A DNA stretch of 64,000 nucleotides from Nocardia sp. alder85J (GCF_020176955.2 NZ_JAIUCZ020000014.1:186001-250000); one strand, 5' to 3'; shown: positions 1 to 9,359, counted from the first letter of the stretch. A program made the numbers and translations. Notes: a model not told the origin generated them from the letters alone.

Positions 1-1679
1 CCGGTGAGTGTGTACGCGGACACTTCTGAGTACGGATCCGATGTCACCGGCACAGGGGGCTGATTGCACCGGATTCTGAACGCCGTCTTGTTCGGGTCGA
101 TCTCGTAGGCGCCACAGATGATCTCTGTCGAGGTGGCGTCGGTTATGTAGGCGTTGGCCTTACAGGTGATGGCATCGAATCCCGTGCTGTTCGGGGTCGG
201 GGGTAGCAGGGCGGGGAATTCGTCGACGATCGTCTGAGTTCTGGGGTTCCATCGGCTCGTGGTTGTCGTTACCGCCGCTGTCGATGCGGTTGTCCCTGCC
301 TGCGTCGGCGTTGTCGTGGTCGGCGCCAAGGACGTTCTTGCCGCTGATGTCCCCGGAGAATGGGATGTCTGGGTGGCGACGACGATCAGTGCCGTAGTGA
401 GGAGAACCGCAGTGGCCGACGCGGTCGAACGCCACCGCTGGGCCACGGTCGCGCGGATGGCAACAGATATGACCCGGACGCGATGTGATATGGCTGAAGC
501 AGACCCGGACATGCTCCGCTGTAGGATCGATCCCGCACGCTGCCGGACTGCGCGACGGCGCTCCCGCGCAGGGTCGTCCGGCGGCGCCTCTGTTGAAGCC
601 GCCTCCCGAACCTCGGAAGCGGCCGGCGATCCGGCGGGACGCCCGGTGCGCGGCGCGGCGGCTCCATTGCGCGATACCGTGCGCACCAGCGTCTCCAGTA
701 CCGCGGCGACGACGGTACCCCCGCGCCGGGATTCGGTGCGAGCGGGTGGACGGGATCCCGTCCGTCGGCGGGCTCGCCAGGTGGGTTCGACGACTTGCGT
801 TCGAGCAGGTCCCTCCTGCGCGAGCGGTGTCGGTCCGGTGGCATTGTCGGCAAGAACGTCAGCGGCGGCGGTGACCATATCGGTGCAGGTCTGGAATCTG
901 TCGGCGGGGTGCTTCGCCAGCGCGGTGGCGATCACCGCGTCCAGACCAGCGGGCAGGCCCGGACGGGTTCGGGACGGTGCCGGCGGTGGCTGGACCAGAT
1001 GTGCGGTGATGACTGCGGCCTGCTCGGCGTACGGGTACGGAGTTTCGCCGGTCAGTAGCTGATACAGGGTGGCGCCGAGCGAATAGACATCCGATCGAGA
1101 GTCTGCGGCGCTGCCCGACAGTCGTTCGGGCGCAACGTAAGCGAACGTGGCGATCACGCCCGACAGTGTCCGGGTGTCATCGAGCGCCCGGGCGATGCCG
1201 AAGTCGGTGAGCAGCGCCCGTTCTCCGTGCCGGTGGTCGGATTCTACCAGCAGGTTGCCGGGTTTGACGTCGCGGTGCAGCACCCCGTGGCGGTGCGCGT
1301 GATCGAGTGCGGCGGCCGCGTCGGCGATCAACCGGACCGCACGAGCCGGGTCCAGTCCGCGCGGATGCGCCCTGAGAAGACGGTCCGCGTCGCCGCCCTC
1401 GACGTAACGCATCGACAGCCACAGCGTGGGATCGCCGGGTCCGTTGCGATCGTGGACCGCGACAATGTTCGAGTGATCCAAACGGGAAATGAGAGTGGCT
1501 TCCCGGTTGAATGCCCTGCGCGCCTTCGGATCCGCCGCGAACCCGTCGTGCAGGACCTTCAGCGCCACGAGCCGTTCCAGCCGGGGATGCCGAGCCAGGT
1601 ACACCACTCCCATGCCTCCGGCGCCCAGGGCACGCACTATCGTGAAACCAGCGAAGACTTGCCCCGGTTCCAACGCCAT
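1..1679 (-). CDS. Ser/Thr protein kinase, PknB type (partial, C-terminus off left edge)
   Basis: A membrane-anchored eukaryotic-like Ser/Thr kinase. No stop occurs in this frame over 559 codons up to the window edge. Visible in order: glycine loop GAGGMG at residues 19-24, VALK with the ATP-binding lysine at 41, catalytic HRDVKPGN at about 135-142, DFG at 159-161 and APE at 183-185, so the catalytic core looks complete. A long Arg/Pro/Ala juxtamembrane linker (about 285-415) leads to one hydrophobic helix at about 421-436. A Thr-rich stalk (450-475) and an outside domain with cysteines at 506, 522 and 538 follow. The ATG is preceded by GGGGAG about 8 nt upstream. The sensor domain is not one I can name (no PASTA repeats seen). 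The gene is divergent from nothing obvious and lies downstream of the 2.3-5.1 kb minus-strand cluster, separated by a hairpin. Confidence 0.93.
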   Translation of the reverse strand, partial: MALEPGQVFAGFTIVRALGAGGMGVVYLARHPRLERLVALKVLHDGFAADPKARRAFNREATLISRLDHSNIVAVHDRNGPGDPTLWLSMRYVEGGDADRLLRAHPRGLDPARAVRLIADAAAALDHAHRHGVLHRDVKPGNLLVESDHRHGERALLTDFGIARALDDTRTLSGVIATFAYVAPERLSGSAADSRSDVYSLGATLYQLLTGETPYPYAEQAAVITAHLVQPPPAPSRTRPGLPAGLDAVIATALAKHPADRFQTCTDMVTAAADVLADNATGPTPLAQEGPARTQVVEPTWRARRRTGSRPPARTESRRGGTVVAAVLETLVRTVSRNGAAAPRTGRPAGSPAASEVREAASTEAPPDDPARERRRAVRQRAGSILQRSMSGSASAISHRVRVISVAIRATVAQRWRSTASATAVLLTTALIVVATQTSHSPGTSAARTSLAPTTTTPTQAGTTASTAAVTTTTSRWNPRTQTIVDEFPALLPPTPNSTGFDAITCKANAYITDATSTEIICGAYEIDPNKTAFRIRCNQPPVPVTSDPYSEVSAYTLT

Positions 1680-2344
1680 CGTGGTTCTCCCCACACTCCC
1701 GACGAGGCCGCCCAGGTCGGCGAAATCCGGTGCACCTGAAAGAAAATCTACCCCACCATGTCGGCCGTAGGCGTCGGCTTCTCGGGTCATCCCCGCACCG
1801 CGATCGCCCGCCGGGTGATCACCATTACGGGTGACAACCCACCGGACGAACGAACCGCAGTACGTCCCGTGCACGCTCACTGCCACCGCAATCTCACCAA
1901 AGGTGTTGGCACACAATGTATTTCTGTGATCCCGTGAGCCTTCATGGCTTGCTCGAGCCAGTTGCCTGGAAAGCGGGCACGGCCGGTTCTCGGGTAGCGA
2001 GGGCGCGGCAACGCGCCCTCGCTACCCGCCGAGTGCGAACGCTGCGTTGCGGTACTACGCCCTCAACGGCACCGACCACCGGAACCACAGTGCGAGGGCT
2101 TCCCGGACGTGAGCCCGCAACAGTGGGATCGGGCAGGCTGTTTCCACACGATCCGGGTGGCCCGGGAGCCGCCTCCGGGGCCTGTCGCCCACGGTCTGTC
2201 ATCGGCATAACGACAGGGAGGTCGATTGTGGCAGTCGCCTGCACTGTCATTGACACTGCACGCCATTCCCGAACCTCGGCTGCGCGCGCAGCCGCCGGCT
2301 GGATGTGTGGTGGTCACCGGTCCTTATCACAGGCTGGCGTGATC
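1680..2344. other. Intergenic gap before the kinase
   Basis: About 660 bases with no gene I can support. It holds the strong hairpin at 1991-2028 and presumably the kinase promoter in the 1700-1900 part. Long open frames here are side effects of GC-rich sequence and show no family resemblance. Confidence 0.6.
1991..2028 (-). terminator. Perfect 17-bp hairpin with GCAA tetraloop
   Basis: The arms at 1991-2007 and 2012-2028 are perfectly complementary over 17 bp, closed by GCAA, a GNRA-type loop. There is no U-tract, which is common for actinobacterial terminators. Lying between the minus-strand membrane-protein cluster (ending at 2345) and the kinase gene, it most likely ends transcripts of that cluster. 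It could also act on a read-through transcript. Confidence 0.7.
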
Positions 2345-3052
2345 TCAACGCATGCCGAGGATGGTCAGGACGAGCGCGATCGAGGTGACGCTCAGACCGA
2401 TCAACGCGCTGGTGCCGGCAATGCCGGCCCACCGCGAGTCGCAGGCGATGAGGCGGGCGACGACGACGTCGGGGGCGTCGGTGGACGTGCCGCCGCTACG
2501 AGGATCGCCCGGCATCCCGCTGCCGCCGCAGTACAGCCGAGGCGTTCCGTCGTCGTCGTGGGTCAGCGAGCCGATCACGAAAACCGGAACACCGCGCGCC
2601 ACCTGCCAGGTCGTTTCGTGAAACTGGTTGCTGTCGTCGTCCTCGTTCCACTTGCGGTGAGTCGTGGCCGCCAGTGGATTGCTTGTGAGGGTCAGGCTGC
2701 GGATCGCCAGCTCTTCGGCGAGCAGCGCGGTTCCGGTGTCGTCCTTGATCACGATGCGCCCCTTGGTGCTCTTCGATGTCACACTGTGGCTGAAAGTGCC
2801 CTTGTCGTGGGGGTTGGGTTCCCAGTGGTGTATCGTCAGTTCGGTCCACGAGCGCATATCCCATTCGCTGGTGCGCGCCACGACGGCGACCTGTCGCAGG
2901 TCGGTTTCCCGTAGCTGTGCGCAGGTCAGCATCGCACTAGCAGCCGCGTGCCACAGCCGGCGGTAATTACGGTGCATGCGGGCGGCGAACGGGGTGAAGA
3001 CGAACAGTAGGACGACACCGCCCCAGAAGCCGACCGCGATCGCGGTGCCCAT
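2345..3052 (-). CDS. Two-TM membrane protein of unknown function
   Basis: A 235-residue protein with a hydrophobic helix at the N-terminus (residues about 3-22) and another at the very C-terminus (about 208-232). The middle is a soluble, probably extracytoplasmic or cytoplasmic loop of about 180 residues rich in charged residues. I do not recognise the family. The ATG at 3052 shares one base with the stop of the upstream gene (TGATG), so the two are translationally coupled and probably work together. A longer reading frame extends upstream but would overlap the WD40 gene, so the coupled start is preferred. Confidence 0.75.
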   Translation of the reverse strand: MGTAIAVGFWGGVVLLFVFTPFAARMHRNYRRLWHAAASAMLTCAQLRETDLRQVAVVARTSEWDMRSWTELTIHHWEPNPHDKGTFSHSVTSKSTKGRIVIKDDTGTALLAEELAIRSLTLTSNPLAATTHRKWNEDDDSNQFHETTWQVARGVPVFVIGSLTHDDDGTPRLYCGGSGMPGDPRSGGTSTDAPDVVVARLIACDSRWAGIAGTSALIGLSVTSIALVLTILGMR

Positions 3053-4158
3053 CAGAAACGCCACCGCCACGTCGTTCCGCTGTCGTCGCACACCGAGACC
3101 GTGTGCGAGTCGGGACCGAACGCGACATGCCATGGTGAGGAGCCGTTGCTGAGGTCGCTGCGGATGATGTTGTCGTCCATGGTGCGCCGATTGTCCAGGT
3201 CCCACAGCAGAACCGTGTCGCCCGCCACCGCCACCGTCCGGCCATCCGGGCTGAAGGCCAGCGAATCAACCAATCCGGATCCCAGCAGGGTCGGGCTCAC
3301 GTGCCGGCCCGTCACGTCCCACAGCCGCACGACACCGTGGGCGTCACCGGTGGCGAAGACACCGCCGGGTGCGACGCCGAGTGCCGTGATGACGCCGGGC
3401 ATCGTCCGGGTGACGCCGTCGGATATCTGGATTGTGCTGGTGCCGTCGTGGGGATCGCTGTCCTGGATCATCAGCCCGGCCCGGCGCAGCGGCGCGGGCA
3501 ACGCCGCGGCACACACCACTTCAATATCGTTGCCACGGGTGGGATCCGGTGGCACGACCTGCTGAAGAACCGCGCTGTCCGGTGCCGGTGCAGCCGGGAT
3601 CGTGACAGCGACCGGTGGCCTGCGCGAGGACTGGACGACGACCGCCACCGACGGGAGGGCAGCGGCCGCGACCACGCCGCCCGCGGTGGCCAAGGCGATG
3701 CCACGCCGGATCCGGCCAACGGAAAACCACACGCTGCGCCCGGTCAGGACGAACACACACACCAGCAGACCCGATCCGAACACCACCAGCCACACCACCG
3801 GCGTGACCACGTCCTTGTCCCTCTCGAGGTGGGTCGGGTCGTGCGGATCGACCCATATCCGCACCACATGCCCGTCCGGCCAAGGCCCGCCCGGTAGCCG
3901 ACCCGCGAACACATCGCCATCGACCGTCCAGTGGTAGTCGCACCGATACCCGTCGTCGGCCAGACAGCCGCTGACATAGGCCCCGGTCGGGTGAGCGGTC
4001 CGGGCCCAACCACCGACCACACCCAGCACGATCTGACACACCACCACAACCACGAATCCCGACGCCAGCGCGCCCCACCAAATCCGCCTGCCCACGATCG
4101 GAGGATGCACCGAACCGCAAGCACTGTCCACCGCACGCCCGGAAAACCTGCCCGGCAC
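3052..4158 (-). CDS. DUF3592-like membrane domain fused to WD40 repeats
   Basis: A 368-residue protein. After a TM helix at about 27-48 comes a DUF3592-like segment (residues about 60-110, with the WPDGHVVRIWVDP run), a second helix at about 118-140 and a third at about 152-176. The C-terminal third (about 235-368) contains WD40-type blades: VRLWDVTG, the LAFSPDGRTVAVAGD strand, LLWDLDNR and a final WRWRF. This is too few blades for a closed seven-blade propeller, so it may be a partial or degenerate one. It is coupled to the two-TM gene downstream and follows a frameshifted gene on the same strand. The nearby Ser/Thr kinase makes a signalling or scaffold role conceivable, but that is inference. 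Confidence 0.78.
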   Translation of the reverse strand: MPGRFSGRAVDSACGSVHPPIVGRRIWWGALASGFVVVVVCQIVLGVVGGWARTAHPTGAYVSGCLADDGYRCDYHWTVDGDVFAGRLPGGPWPDGHVVRIWVDPHDPTHLERDKDVVTPVVWLVVFGSGLLVCVFVLTGRSVWFSVGRIRRGIALATAGGVVAAAALPSVAVVVQSSRRPPVAVTIPAAPAPDSAVLQQVVPPDPTRGNDIEVVCAAALPAPLRRAGLMIQDSDPHDGTSTIQISDGVTRTMPGVITALGVAPGGVFATGDAHGVVRLWDVTGRHVSPTLLGSGLVDSLAFSPDGRTVAVAGDTVLLWDLDNRRTMDDNIIRSDLSNGSSPWHVAFGPDSHTVSVCDDSGTTWRWRF

Positions 4159-4204
4159 GCCGCGACGTCACCCGACCATGAGAAGACAAAACGCAACCCA
4201 ATGG

Positions 4205-5055
4205 TCACGGCCGCGCACGCAGCTGGCGTGCAGCTGCGCCGCAACACGCGACAGCGATTGCCTTCGACTGAGCCGCAACCGATTTCGACTGTCCAGCAGA
4301 GGGCATAGACATGCCCGTCCGCTCCGCAGGATACGGGCTTCCCCCGTCGTGCAACTCCCAGAAGGTCGGGTGGCCTGCCAGCGGCTCCAGCAGTATGCGC
4401 GACGCGGTGAGGCGCAGCCGTTCCCGCGCAACCGTGTGCGGTACCGACAGCCGCACCGATTCGACACCACGCACACAGTCCCGCAGCAGGTGCAGTGACG
4501 CCAGTTCCGCGGCATCGAATCGGTCACGGTCGGCGCCCGTGAGCTCCTGCACGGCGATCGCGCCGCGAAGCTCCGCGACCGATTCGCCCACGTCGCGCAG
4601 GAATCCCTGACGCTGCGGATGGCCGGCGATCGGGGCGTTGTAATACTCCAACCGACTCGCCCGGACGCAGCCACTCGACTGTCCGCTGCCGCACTGCGAG
4701 GACGGAGACGTCCTGCCGGAAGGCGGCGTACCACCCGCAGGGTTCGAACGTGATCACCTGCCCGGACAATGCCGATCGGATCAGAGTCGAGGTCGACGGC
4801 GGTCACATCGCGGTCGGTTGTGCCGATGATCACCCACTTCAGGCCGTGTGAGATCCGGTGCACCACGCCGTGGGGCCAGGATTCGAACACGAGGTGACCG
4901 CTGCCTGCGGACAGCGAGTCTTTCCAGGCTCCGGCGGTGCCGTGGCCGTATGCCGGGTCCGCCGCCTCGGTGCCGTCGTTGAGGTGCGCCGCGGCGATCG
5001 AGTAGCCAATGGCCGCAGCGCGGTGAATGCTCCCACTGAGTGTTGGGGAGCGCAT
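4205..5055 (-). pseudogene. Hypothetical protein gene broken by two frameshifts
   Basis: The protein reads naturally only if frames are joined. A first segment from the ATG near 5055 (…HGLKWVIIGTTDRDVTAVD) runs to about 4770. A second (…VITFEPCGWYAAFRQDV) runs to about 4655. A third (…EYYNAPIAGHPQRQGFLRDV) runs to the stop at 4205. Each segment looks protein-like and out of frame with the next by one base. I do not recognise the family. It is the first gene of the minus-strand cluster containing the DUF3592-WD40 gene, 46 bp upstream of it. The breaks are either real decay or two sequencing indels. Confidence 0.6.
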
Positions 5056-5196
5056 CGTCGTCGGGTGCGGGGCTGCCACCGACGAAACCGATTAGGAGAC
5101 GCTGCCCTGAGCCTCCTGTCGGCATCTCGCCCTTTCGCCGTGTTCCGGATTCGGTCACACTGGGTGGCGGGCCTGGCGGATGAAGGTTGTGACAGC

Positions 5197-5826
5197 ATGA
5201 GGTACGGCATCCGGGCATGGGCACGCCGCTTGGCCGGCACCGCGGTGTGCATGGGCACGCTGGTGGCGTGTAGTGATTCGCCGCCGAAGCTGGTGACCGT
5301 GAGTCAACTCCCCACCGAGTTCGATCAGTTGGCCGGGGTGTGTCAGGGTCACGGGCAGGCGTACTCGGCCGCACCGGCTTATACCGGCCCGCCACCACAC
5401 CCCATGGCGGTGGTGGTGACCGATCGCACTACACCCAGTGTCCTCGACCTGGACAACTATGGCAGTGCTCCGACCGGCGCGGGCGCACATCCTTCACGGA
5501 ACACCGACCCCGGGATGGTGCAACTCGTGGCCTGCCAGACCGACGAAGGACCGGCGACGGACGTTCTCGGTCCGGAGTGTCAATACTCTGACAGGACGAT
5601 CGCCGATACCCCGATCAGGATGATCCCGGAATGGTTCCAATTCACCATCTACTCGCTGCGTACTCACACGGTTGTCGGCACCGAACGGGTCCTCACCGAC
5701 GACACGCATTGCCCGCCGATGCTAGATGTGATCCGGGGACGCCCTGCACCCCGCCAGGTCGCCTCCCTCAGTAGCGACAAGGTACACGAAACGCTCGACC
5801 ACTACACCGAGGCGATGCTTCCGTAG
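5197..5826 (+). CDS. Putative lipoprotein of unknown function
   Basis: A 209-residue exported protein. The N-terminus has Arg-rich MRYGIRAWARR, a short hydrophobic core, and the lipobox LVAC with the lipidated cysteine at residue 25, so it should be anchored on the outer face of the membrane. Three further cysteines in the body could form disulfides. The ATG at 5197 is preceded by GAAGG. A longer open frame from 4858 would bury the signal peptide and lie antisense to the broken gene, so it is rejected. I do not recognise the mature domain. The 3' end abuts a decayed IS5 transposase. Confidence 0.8.
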   Translation: MRYGIRAWARRLAGTAVCMGTLVACSDSPPKLVTVSQLPTEFDQLAGVCQGHGQAYSAAPAYTGPPPHPMAVVVTDRTTPSVLDLDNYGSAPTGAGAHPSRNTDPGMVQLVACQTDEGPATDVLGPECQYSDRTIADTPIRMIPEWFQFTIYSLRTHTVVGTERVLTDDTHCPPMLDVIRGRPAPRQVASLSSDKVHETLDHYTEAMLP

Positions 5827-5829
5827 CGG

Positions 5830-6290
5830 CAGTGCGATCGACGCGCCCGTGCGCGGTGCAGCAGTTCCGGGACAGGCGTCCGCTCGGCCCAGCGATACAC
5901 CTCGCGCCCGTAGCGGCGCTCGACGCCACGGCGGGCTATGAACGGGTGATTCCTGTGCCGCACAACAGTTTACGATACTTTCGGTGGTCGTAGCCGTGGT
6001 CGGCGGAGAGGGTGGCCGGGCACCGGCGAGGCCGCCCGCGCCGTCCGTGGACGGTTGGGATCGCCTCGATCGAGGGCATCGATCGAGTCATGTCGTTGCG
6101 GTTGCCGCCGGGCAGCGACACCCAACACATCAGCTGCGACCAAGTCCTGCACTGGAACAAGTGGTAACCGAAGGACACTTGTCCTGATCGAACGGGCTCG
6201 TGCGCTCGGCGGCCTTGTCGGACCGCCTGCCGAGTTCTTTGTGGCCTGTTCCATCGAGCACTCGTCCTCGTCGAAAAGTGCATGCACGGT
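5830..6290 (-). pseudogene. Decayed IS5-family transposase remnant
   Basis: On the minus strand the stretch reads, across more than one frame, like the C-terminal half of an IS5-type DDE transposase: a SLPGGNRNDMT block, then SIEAIPTVHGRRGRPRR, LSADHGYDHRKYRKLL, and after a shift PVIARRGVERRYG. These are the usual order and spacing of IS5 catalytic-domain motifs (family knowledge). The N-terminal half and the inverted repeats are gone. It directly follows the lipoprotein stop and adds to the cluster of dead mobile elements between 5.8 and 12.8 kb. Confidence 0.72.
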
Positions 6291-6597
6291 TAGCAGATGG
6301 CCGGTATCGAGTGACAGCGGGCACGTCACCACATGGCGACGCGCCCCCGTTCGTCGGTGCGAAGGTTGGTCCCGCAGTGTCTACTCGGGATCGGGATTGA
6401 ACAATCGTTCCCGCGAGCAGGAAGGCGGTCGAGGTCAGCGCGTAGTTGGTCGACGCCGTACGTGCGGGCGCCGACGAACCGGGTCAAGGACACTTTCGTC
6501 GAGGAGACGAGTACGGACACTCCGGTCCGAGCATCGCAGCGCAATGGGATCGCGGCAGCCGGAGAATAGTGCACGCGACGCTACCCAGAGCGGTGGC
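6291..6597. other. Gap between IS5 remnant and reductase remnant
   Basis: About 300 bases in which I see no gene, repeat or promoter I can support. Confidence 0.5.
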
Positions 6598-6745
6598 CTA
6601 TGTCATTTCCTCATCGACGTGAGTGAGGGAGAAGATGCCGACACACCGTGGGATGTGTTCGGGGCATACCGATTTCGGGATCACGATGACGCCGTGGTGG
6701 GTGAGCCAGCGGAATCCTCGCTCCGTTCTTCGGCAGAGGCTGCGT
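6598..6745 (-). pseudogene. 3' fragment of an aldo/keto reductase gene
   Basis: The minus strand reads RWLTHHGVIVIPKSVCPEH followed by a short tail ending VDEEMT and a TAG stop. The phrase 'IVIPKSV.PEHI' is the signature C-terminal strand of NADPH aldo/keto reductases (family knowledge). Only about the last 45-50 residues survive, and there is no start or cofactor-binding core before them. The upstream border coincides with the start of the small secreted-protein pseudogene on the other strand, suggesting a rearrangement breakpoint near 6750-6840. Confidence 0.6.
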
Positions 6746-6843
6746 TGTTGCCGGCCGTGGTGAGGCGTTCGCCAATGTTGAGTGCGGTCGGCCTCGATTC
6801 CAGGTGGAGGCGGCCGATGCTGACCTCCGGATGGGAGCCGTCA

Positions 6844-7211
6844 ATGAAGATTCGTCCCGTTGTCATCACCGTCCTGTTCGCCGCCGCGACCGCGGTCGGT
6901 GCAGGGTGGACCATCGCGGCGGCCGCACCGCTGGTGCGCACCGACATTCCGGCCGGCGACTGCGCCGTCCTGAAGCAGATCAGCAGCTCGACCGTCGGCA
7001 CACTCGCGCTGTGCAGTCGCAACCGCCGGATCAGGCCGCTGCCAGCATGGCGGCCTACGTCGCCCAATTGCGTGGCCAGGAAGGCCAGGTCAGCTCGCCG
7101 GAAGCACAGGCCGACATCGAGAATCTGGCCAGTGCGCTCGAGAACGCCACCAGGCCGGAGGCCGCCTCCTCGGTCTACGGTGCCATCGGCAAGCTGAACT
7201 CCGCCTGCTAG
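6844..7211 (+). pseudogene. Small secreted protein, frameshifted copy
   Basis: A near-identical paralogue of the intact 122-residue gene at 26843-27211. The signal peptide (MKIRPVVITVLFAAATAVG…) and mature start PLVRTDIPAGDCAVLKQI are in one frame. The rest (AASMAAYVAQLRGQ… to GAIGKLNSAC) is in another. Comparison with the intact copy places a one-base deletion just after codons for STVGTLA, near 7010. If translated as it stands, the product would be a basic, aberrant protein. The hairpin downstream at 7227-7260 matches the one after the intact copy, so the whole unit was duplicated. Confidence 0.82.
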
Positions 7212-7226
7212 CAGACCAACAACAGC

Positions 7227-7260
7227 GGTGCCCGGCGCGGTGTCATCCGCGCCGAGCACC
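7227..7260 (+). terminator. Terminator hairpin after the secreted-protein copy
   Basis: Arms at 7227-7240 and 7247-7260 pair over 14 bp with one mismatch and a 6-nt loop. The intact paralogue has the same hairpin, perfectly paired, at 26794-26827. Conservation between copies supports a real terminator. Confidence 0.75.
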
Positions 7261-7346
7261 GCCGTGCAGCACGGGAACTGCAGCACGATCCGCCCAAGGG
7301 TATGGCCGGATGATCGAAGCGACTGCCCGCCGGCGGCATCTCCGCT

Positions 7347-7421
7347 GGAGGAATCCGTACAAGCCATTGATTTCGATTGAGAGTGGGTGTTCACTTCTAT
7401 CCTGACGGGCGACACAGTCGG
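7347..7421 (+). repeat. 75-bp repeat, copy 1 (other copy at 10478-10552)
   Basis: About 84% identical over 75 bp to 10478-10552, both in the same orientation. The shared core includes CATTGATTTC, GAGTGGGTGTTCACTT and GCGACACAGTCGG. The second copy lies some 350 bp upstream of the intact MFS gene, so the element may be a promoter/leader duplicated with an MFS gene that has since been lost here. Confidence 0.7.
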
Positions 7422-7522
7422 TTCGCCGGCACGGCCTCCGGTGTCTCGCGTCGGGAACAGGTGGCGGGACCGGCGCGGCCGACGCTGTGATAGTTCCTTT
7501 CTAGAGGCAGGTGGTCGCAGGC

Positions 7523-7600
7523 ATGCTCTGGTTCTCAGTGGTGTTGTGCATCGTGGTCAATCTCATGGGCGCGATCGCGGTCGGTCGGCTCAACCGGTAG
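7523..7600 (+). CDS. Possible 25-residue single-helix membrane peptide
   Basis: An ATG at 7523 starts a 25-codon frame, MLWFSVVLCIVVNLMGAIA…, ending in Arg-Leu-Asn-Arg before TAG. It reads as a single TM helix with a positive C-terminus. AGAGGCAGG lies upstream but about 14 nt away, a poor ribosome-binding position. It may be a real micropeptide or a scrap of a lost membrane protein. Confidence 0.25.
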   Translation: MLWFSVVLCIVVNLMGAIAVGRLNR

Positions 7601-7867
7601 CCCGCGCAATGATTCACGTGGTTGCCGACAGCAGCAGCGAGCAGTAGCTGGACCTGCCGACGGCCGGTGTGCCGGAGGTTCCGGCCTGCATAGATGTCAC
7701 CGGTGGGTCGGCCAGATGATCGTCGGCCATAGCGTGGCGGGGTCGACTGGTGAGGCTCCTGCCGCCTGTTGCGGTCGGCTCGCCAGGGGTCTGTGGCCCC
7801 GCCCCGGCAGCGGGTCGCGGATGTGGGGGTGGTCGGCGGATGTCGAGGAGCCGGTCGGCGGCGGATC

Positions 7868-8020
7868 GTGCTTGTCAGGCGCGGGGGCACCGCCGCCTGT
7901 AGCGAACCGGTTCGGATTCCCCACCGCCGACCGGGTCCGGGCCGGATGTGGAACGCGGCCGGCTGTGTCGTTCCAGGCGTCTGCATGGAGCGAAGGTGAT
8001 GTGAGGCAGTCGACGAGCCC
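7868..8020 (+). repeat. Dispersed ~155-bp repeat, copy 1 (inverted partner at 53888-54045)
   Basis: Nearly identical, in inverted orientation, to 53888-54045, with a few substitutions and a short indel close to GCATGGAGCGAAGG. It contains the palindrome GAACCGGTTC. Neither copy is inside a gene I can support. It could be a small non-autonomous mobile element or a duplicated leader. Confidence 0.8.
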
Positions 8021-8139
8021 ACCGACCGGGTTTCCGCAGAATTCAACGTGGCTGGAGTCGCGATTTATGGCCTGAGCTGTGAGGACATGGAGGATATGTG
8101 CCTGGAGAGCGTGTCTCTAAGCACGGTTATCGGTGCTGG

Positions 8140-8375
8140 TCAGGGGGTTGGAGCAAGTTCGATGATCTGCTTGGGCGTGGGGGCGCCGAGGCGGGTCAGC
8201 AGGTCGTGTTGGGGCTTGGACACCTCTGTGAGGCGGCGGAAGGTGCCGGCCGGGCCGGTGAAGGTGCCACGTGCAGGCGGTCGAGTTCGCGGCGGATGAC
8301 CGGCCAGGTGGTGGCGGCGCGGGTTTCGGCGATACGGACCAGCAGCAACGACAGCCAGCAAAGGATAACATGGGC
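8140..8375 (-). pseudogene. C-terminal remnant of an IS1634-type transposase
   Basis: Minus-strand reading gives a WLSLLLVRIAET segment with TWPVIRRELDRLH, then after a one-base shift GTFTGPAGTFRRLTEVS and a short tail to a stop. This order is typical of the extreme C-terminus of IS1634/IS1549-family transposases (family knowledge). The rest of the element is missing. It abuts a Tn3 remnant on the opposite strand. Confidence 0.6.
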
Positions 8376-8387
8376 GCGAGGCCAAGG

Positions 8388-8640
8388 CGCAGTCGAATTT
8401 GCAGGAAGGCCACCACGATCTGAGTCGCGCGATCTTCCACGACCGCAAGGGCGAGATCACCCGCGGTTATCTCGACGGTATGGAGAACCAGCCGGACGCA
8501 CTGGGCTCATTCTGAACGTCGTCACGCTGCGGGACCAGAACTACCCGGTGCGCGACGGGGACGCCGCCCGGCTCTCGGCGTTCCGTTCGGGCGCCGTCAC
8601 ATCCGGCTCCCTCTCCGGATCTGTCCAGTTCCGGGCTCGG
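8388..8640 (+). pseudogene. C-terminal remnant of a Tn3-family transposase
   Basis: Plus-strand reading gives HDLSRAIFHDRKGEITRGY, then DGMENQPDALG, a VVTLRDQNYPVRDGDAARLS block, and after a shift SPFGRRHIR. These match the conserved C-terminus of Tn3 TnpA proteins, where the last motifs are 'DGMEDQLGALG…N.VVLWN' and 'LSPF.R.HIN..G' (family knowledge). The LWNTRY part is deleted. Only about 80 codons of an approximately 1000-codon gene are left. Confidence 0.7.
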
Positions 8641-9359
8641 CCCCAATACCAGCTCTCCACAGCCAGGCCCGATGATGGCGTGTCTGTGTCGCTGACAGTC
8701 TGCGCACCGGACGGGATAAATAGCCGGCGCGCCATCTCTTACCGGTGCCTCTGGCGCGGCCGCAAGGGCACTCGTGACTACAGCTCCATGGGAGTGCCCT
8801 ACCTGGAGAAACGTCGCGACCACGGCAGCCACGGCAGCCACGGCAGCGAGCTGGGCCACTACACCGTGGTGTGCCGACAGGACCGCCCGTGCTCCCGCCG
8901 CTACCTCGCCGAACGAACCGCCGCCGAAGCTGCCCTGCCCGACAACCCGAAGACACCTCCGCAGCCGTCGCCACCAACGCACCGATCGATCCGGACGCCC
9001 TCAAGGACCAGACCTCGACTCCACCCCGAACACCCAGCGCTGCAACACAAATGGCGCTGTGGTGACCGGCCACCAGCCCCAGCTCACCCGCATCTGGCCC
9101 CGGCTTCTCCCAGGAAAGCTCACCAGTGATGCGAAACACCCTGTACCGCAGCGATACCGGCGGCCACACGGTCGACGTCGAACTCACCGACGGCCAGCGC
9201 ATGCTACTGCGCGCGGTCCACCACCACATCGGGCCGTGCCTCGCCGACCCCGCCGCGAGAATCGAGAGTTCCACCCCAGGGACTCGATCCGATCGCTGCT
9301 CGGTGGCTGAACCGGTATCGAGGGCCGGGCGGGCGCCCGGTCCGTGAGGCATGCAGTTA
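8641..9359. other. Gap between Tn3 remnant and the IS5-type element
   Basis: No gene I can name. The only candidate is a frame from ATG 9129 to 9347 (MRNTLYRSDTGGHTVDVEL…), whose first 45 residues look protein-like but whose tail is low-complexity and runs to the IS border, as if truncated by the insertion. Three tandem copies of GGCAGCCAC occur near 8823 and are too short to be more than local slippage. Confidence 0.45.

Noticed and set aside
4858..5196. N-terminal extension of the lipoprotein
   Set aside because: It would bury the signal peptide and lipobox, and overlaps the broken minus-strand gene.
8815..8850. Tandem GGCAGCCAC units, considered as a CRISPR or VNTR
   Set aside because: Three 9-bp units with no spacers. 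No CRISPR array or cas gene is present in the window.
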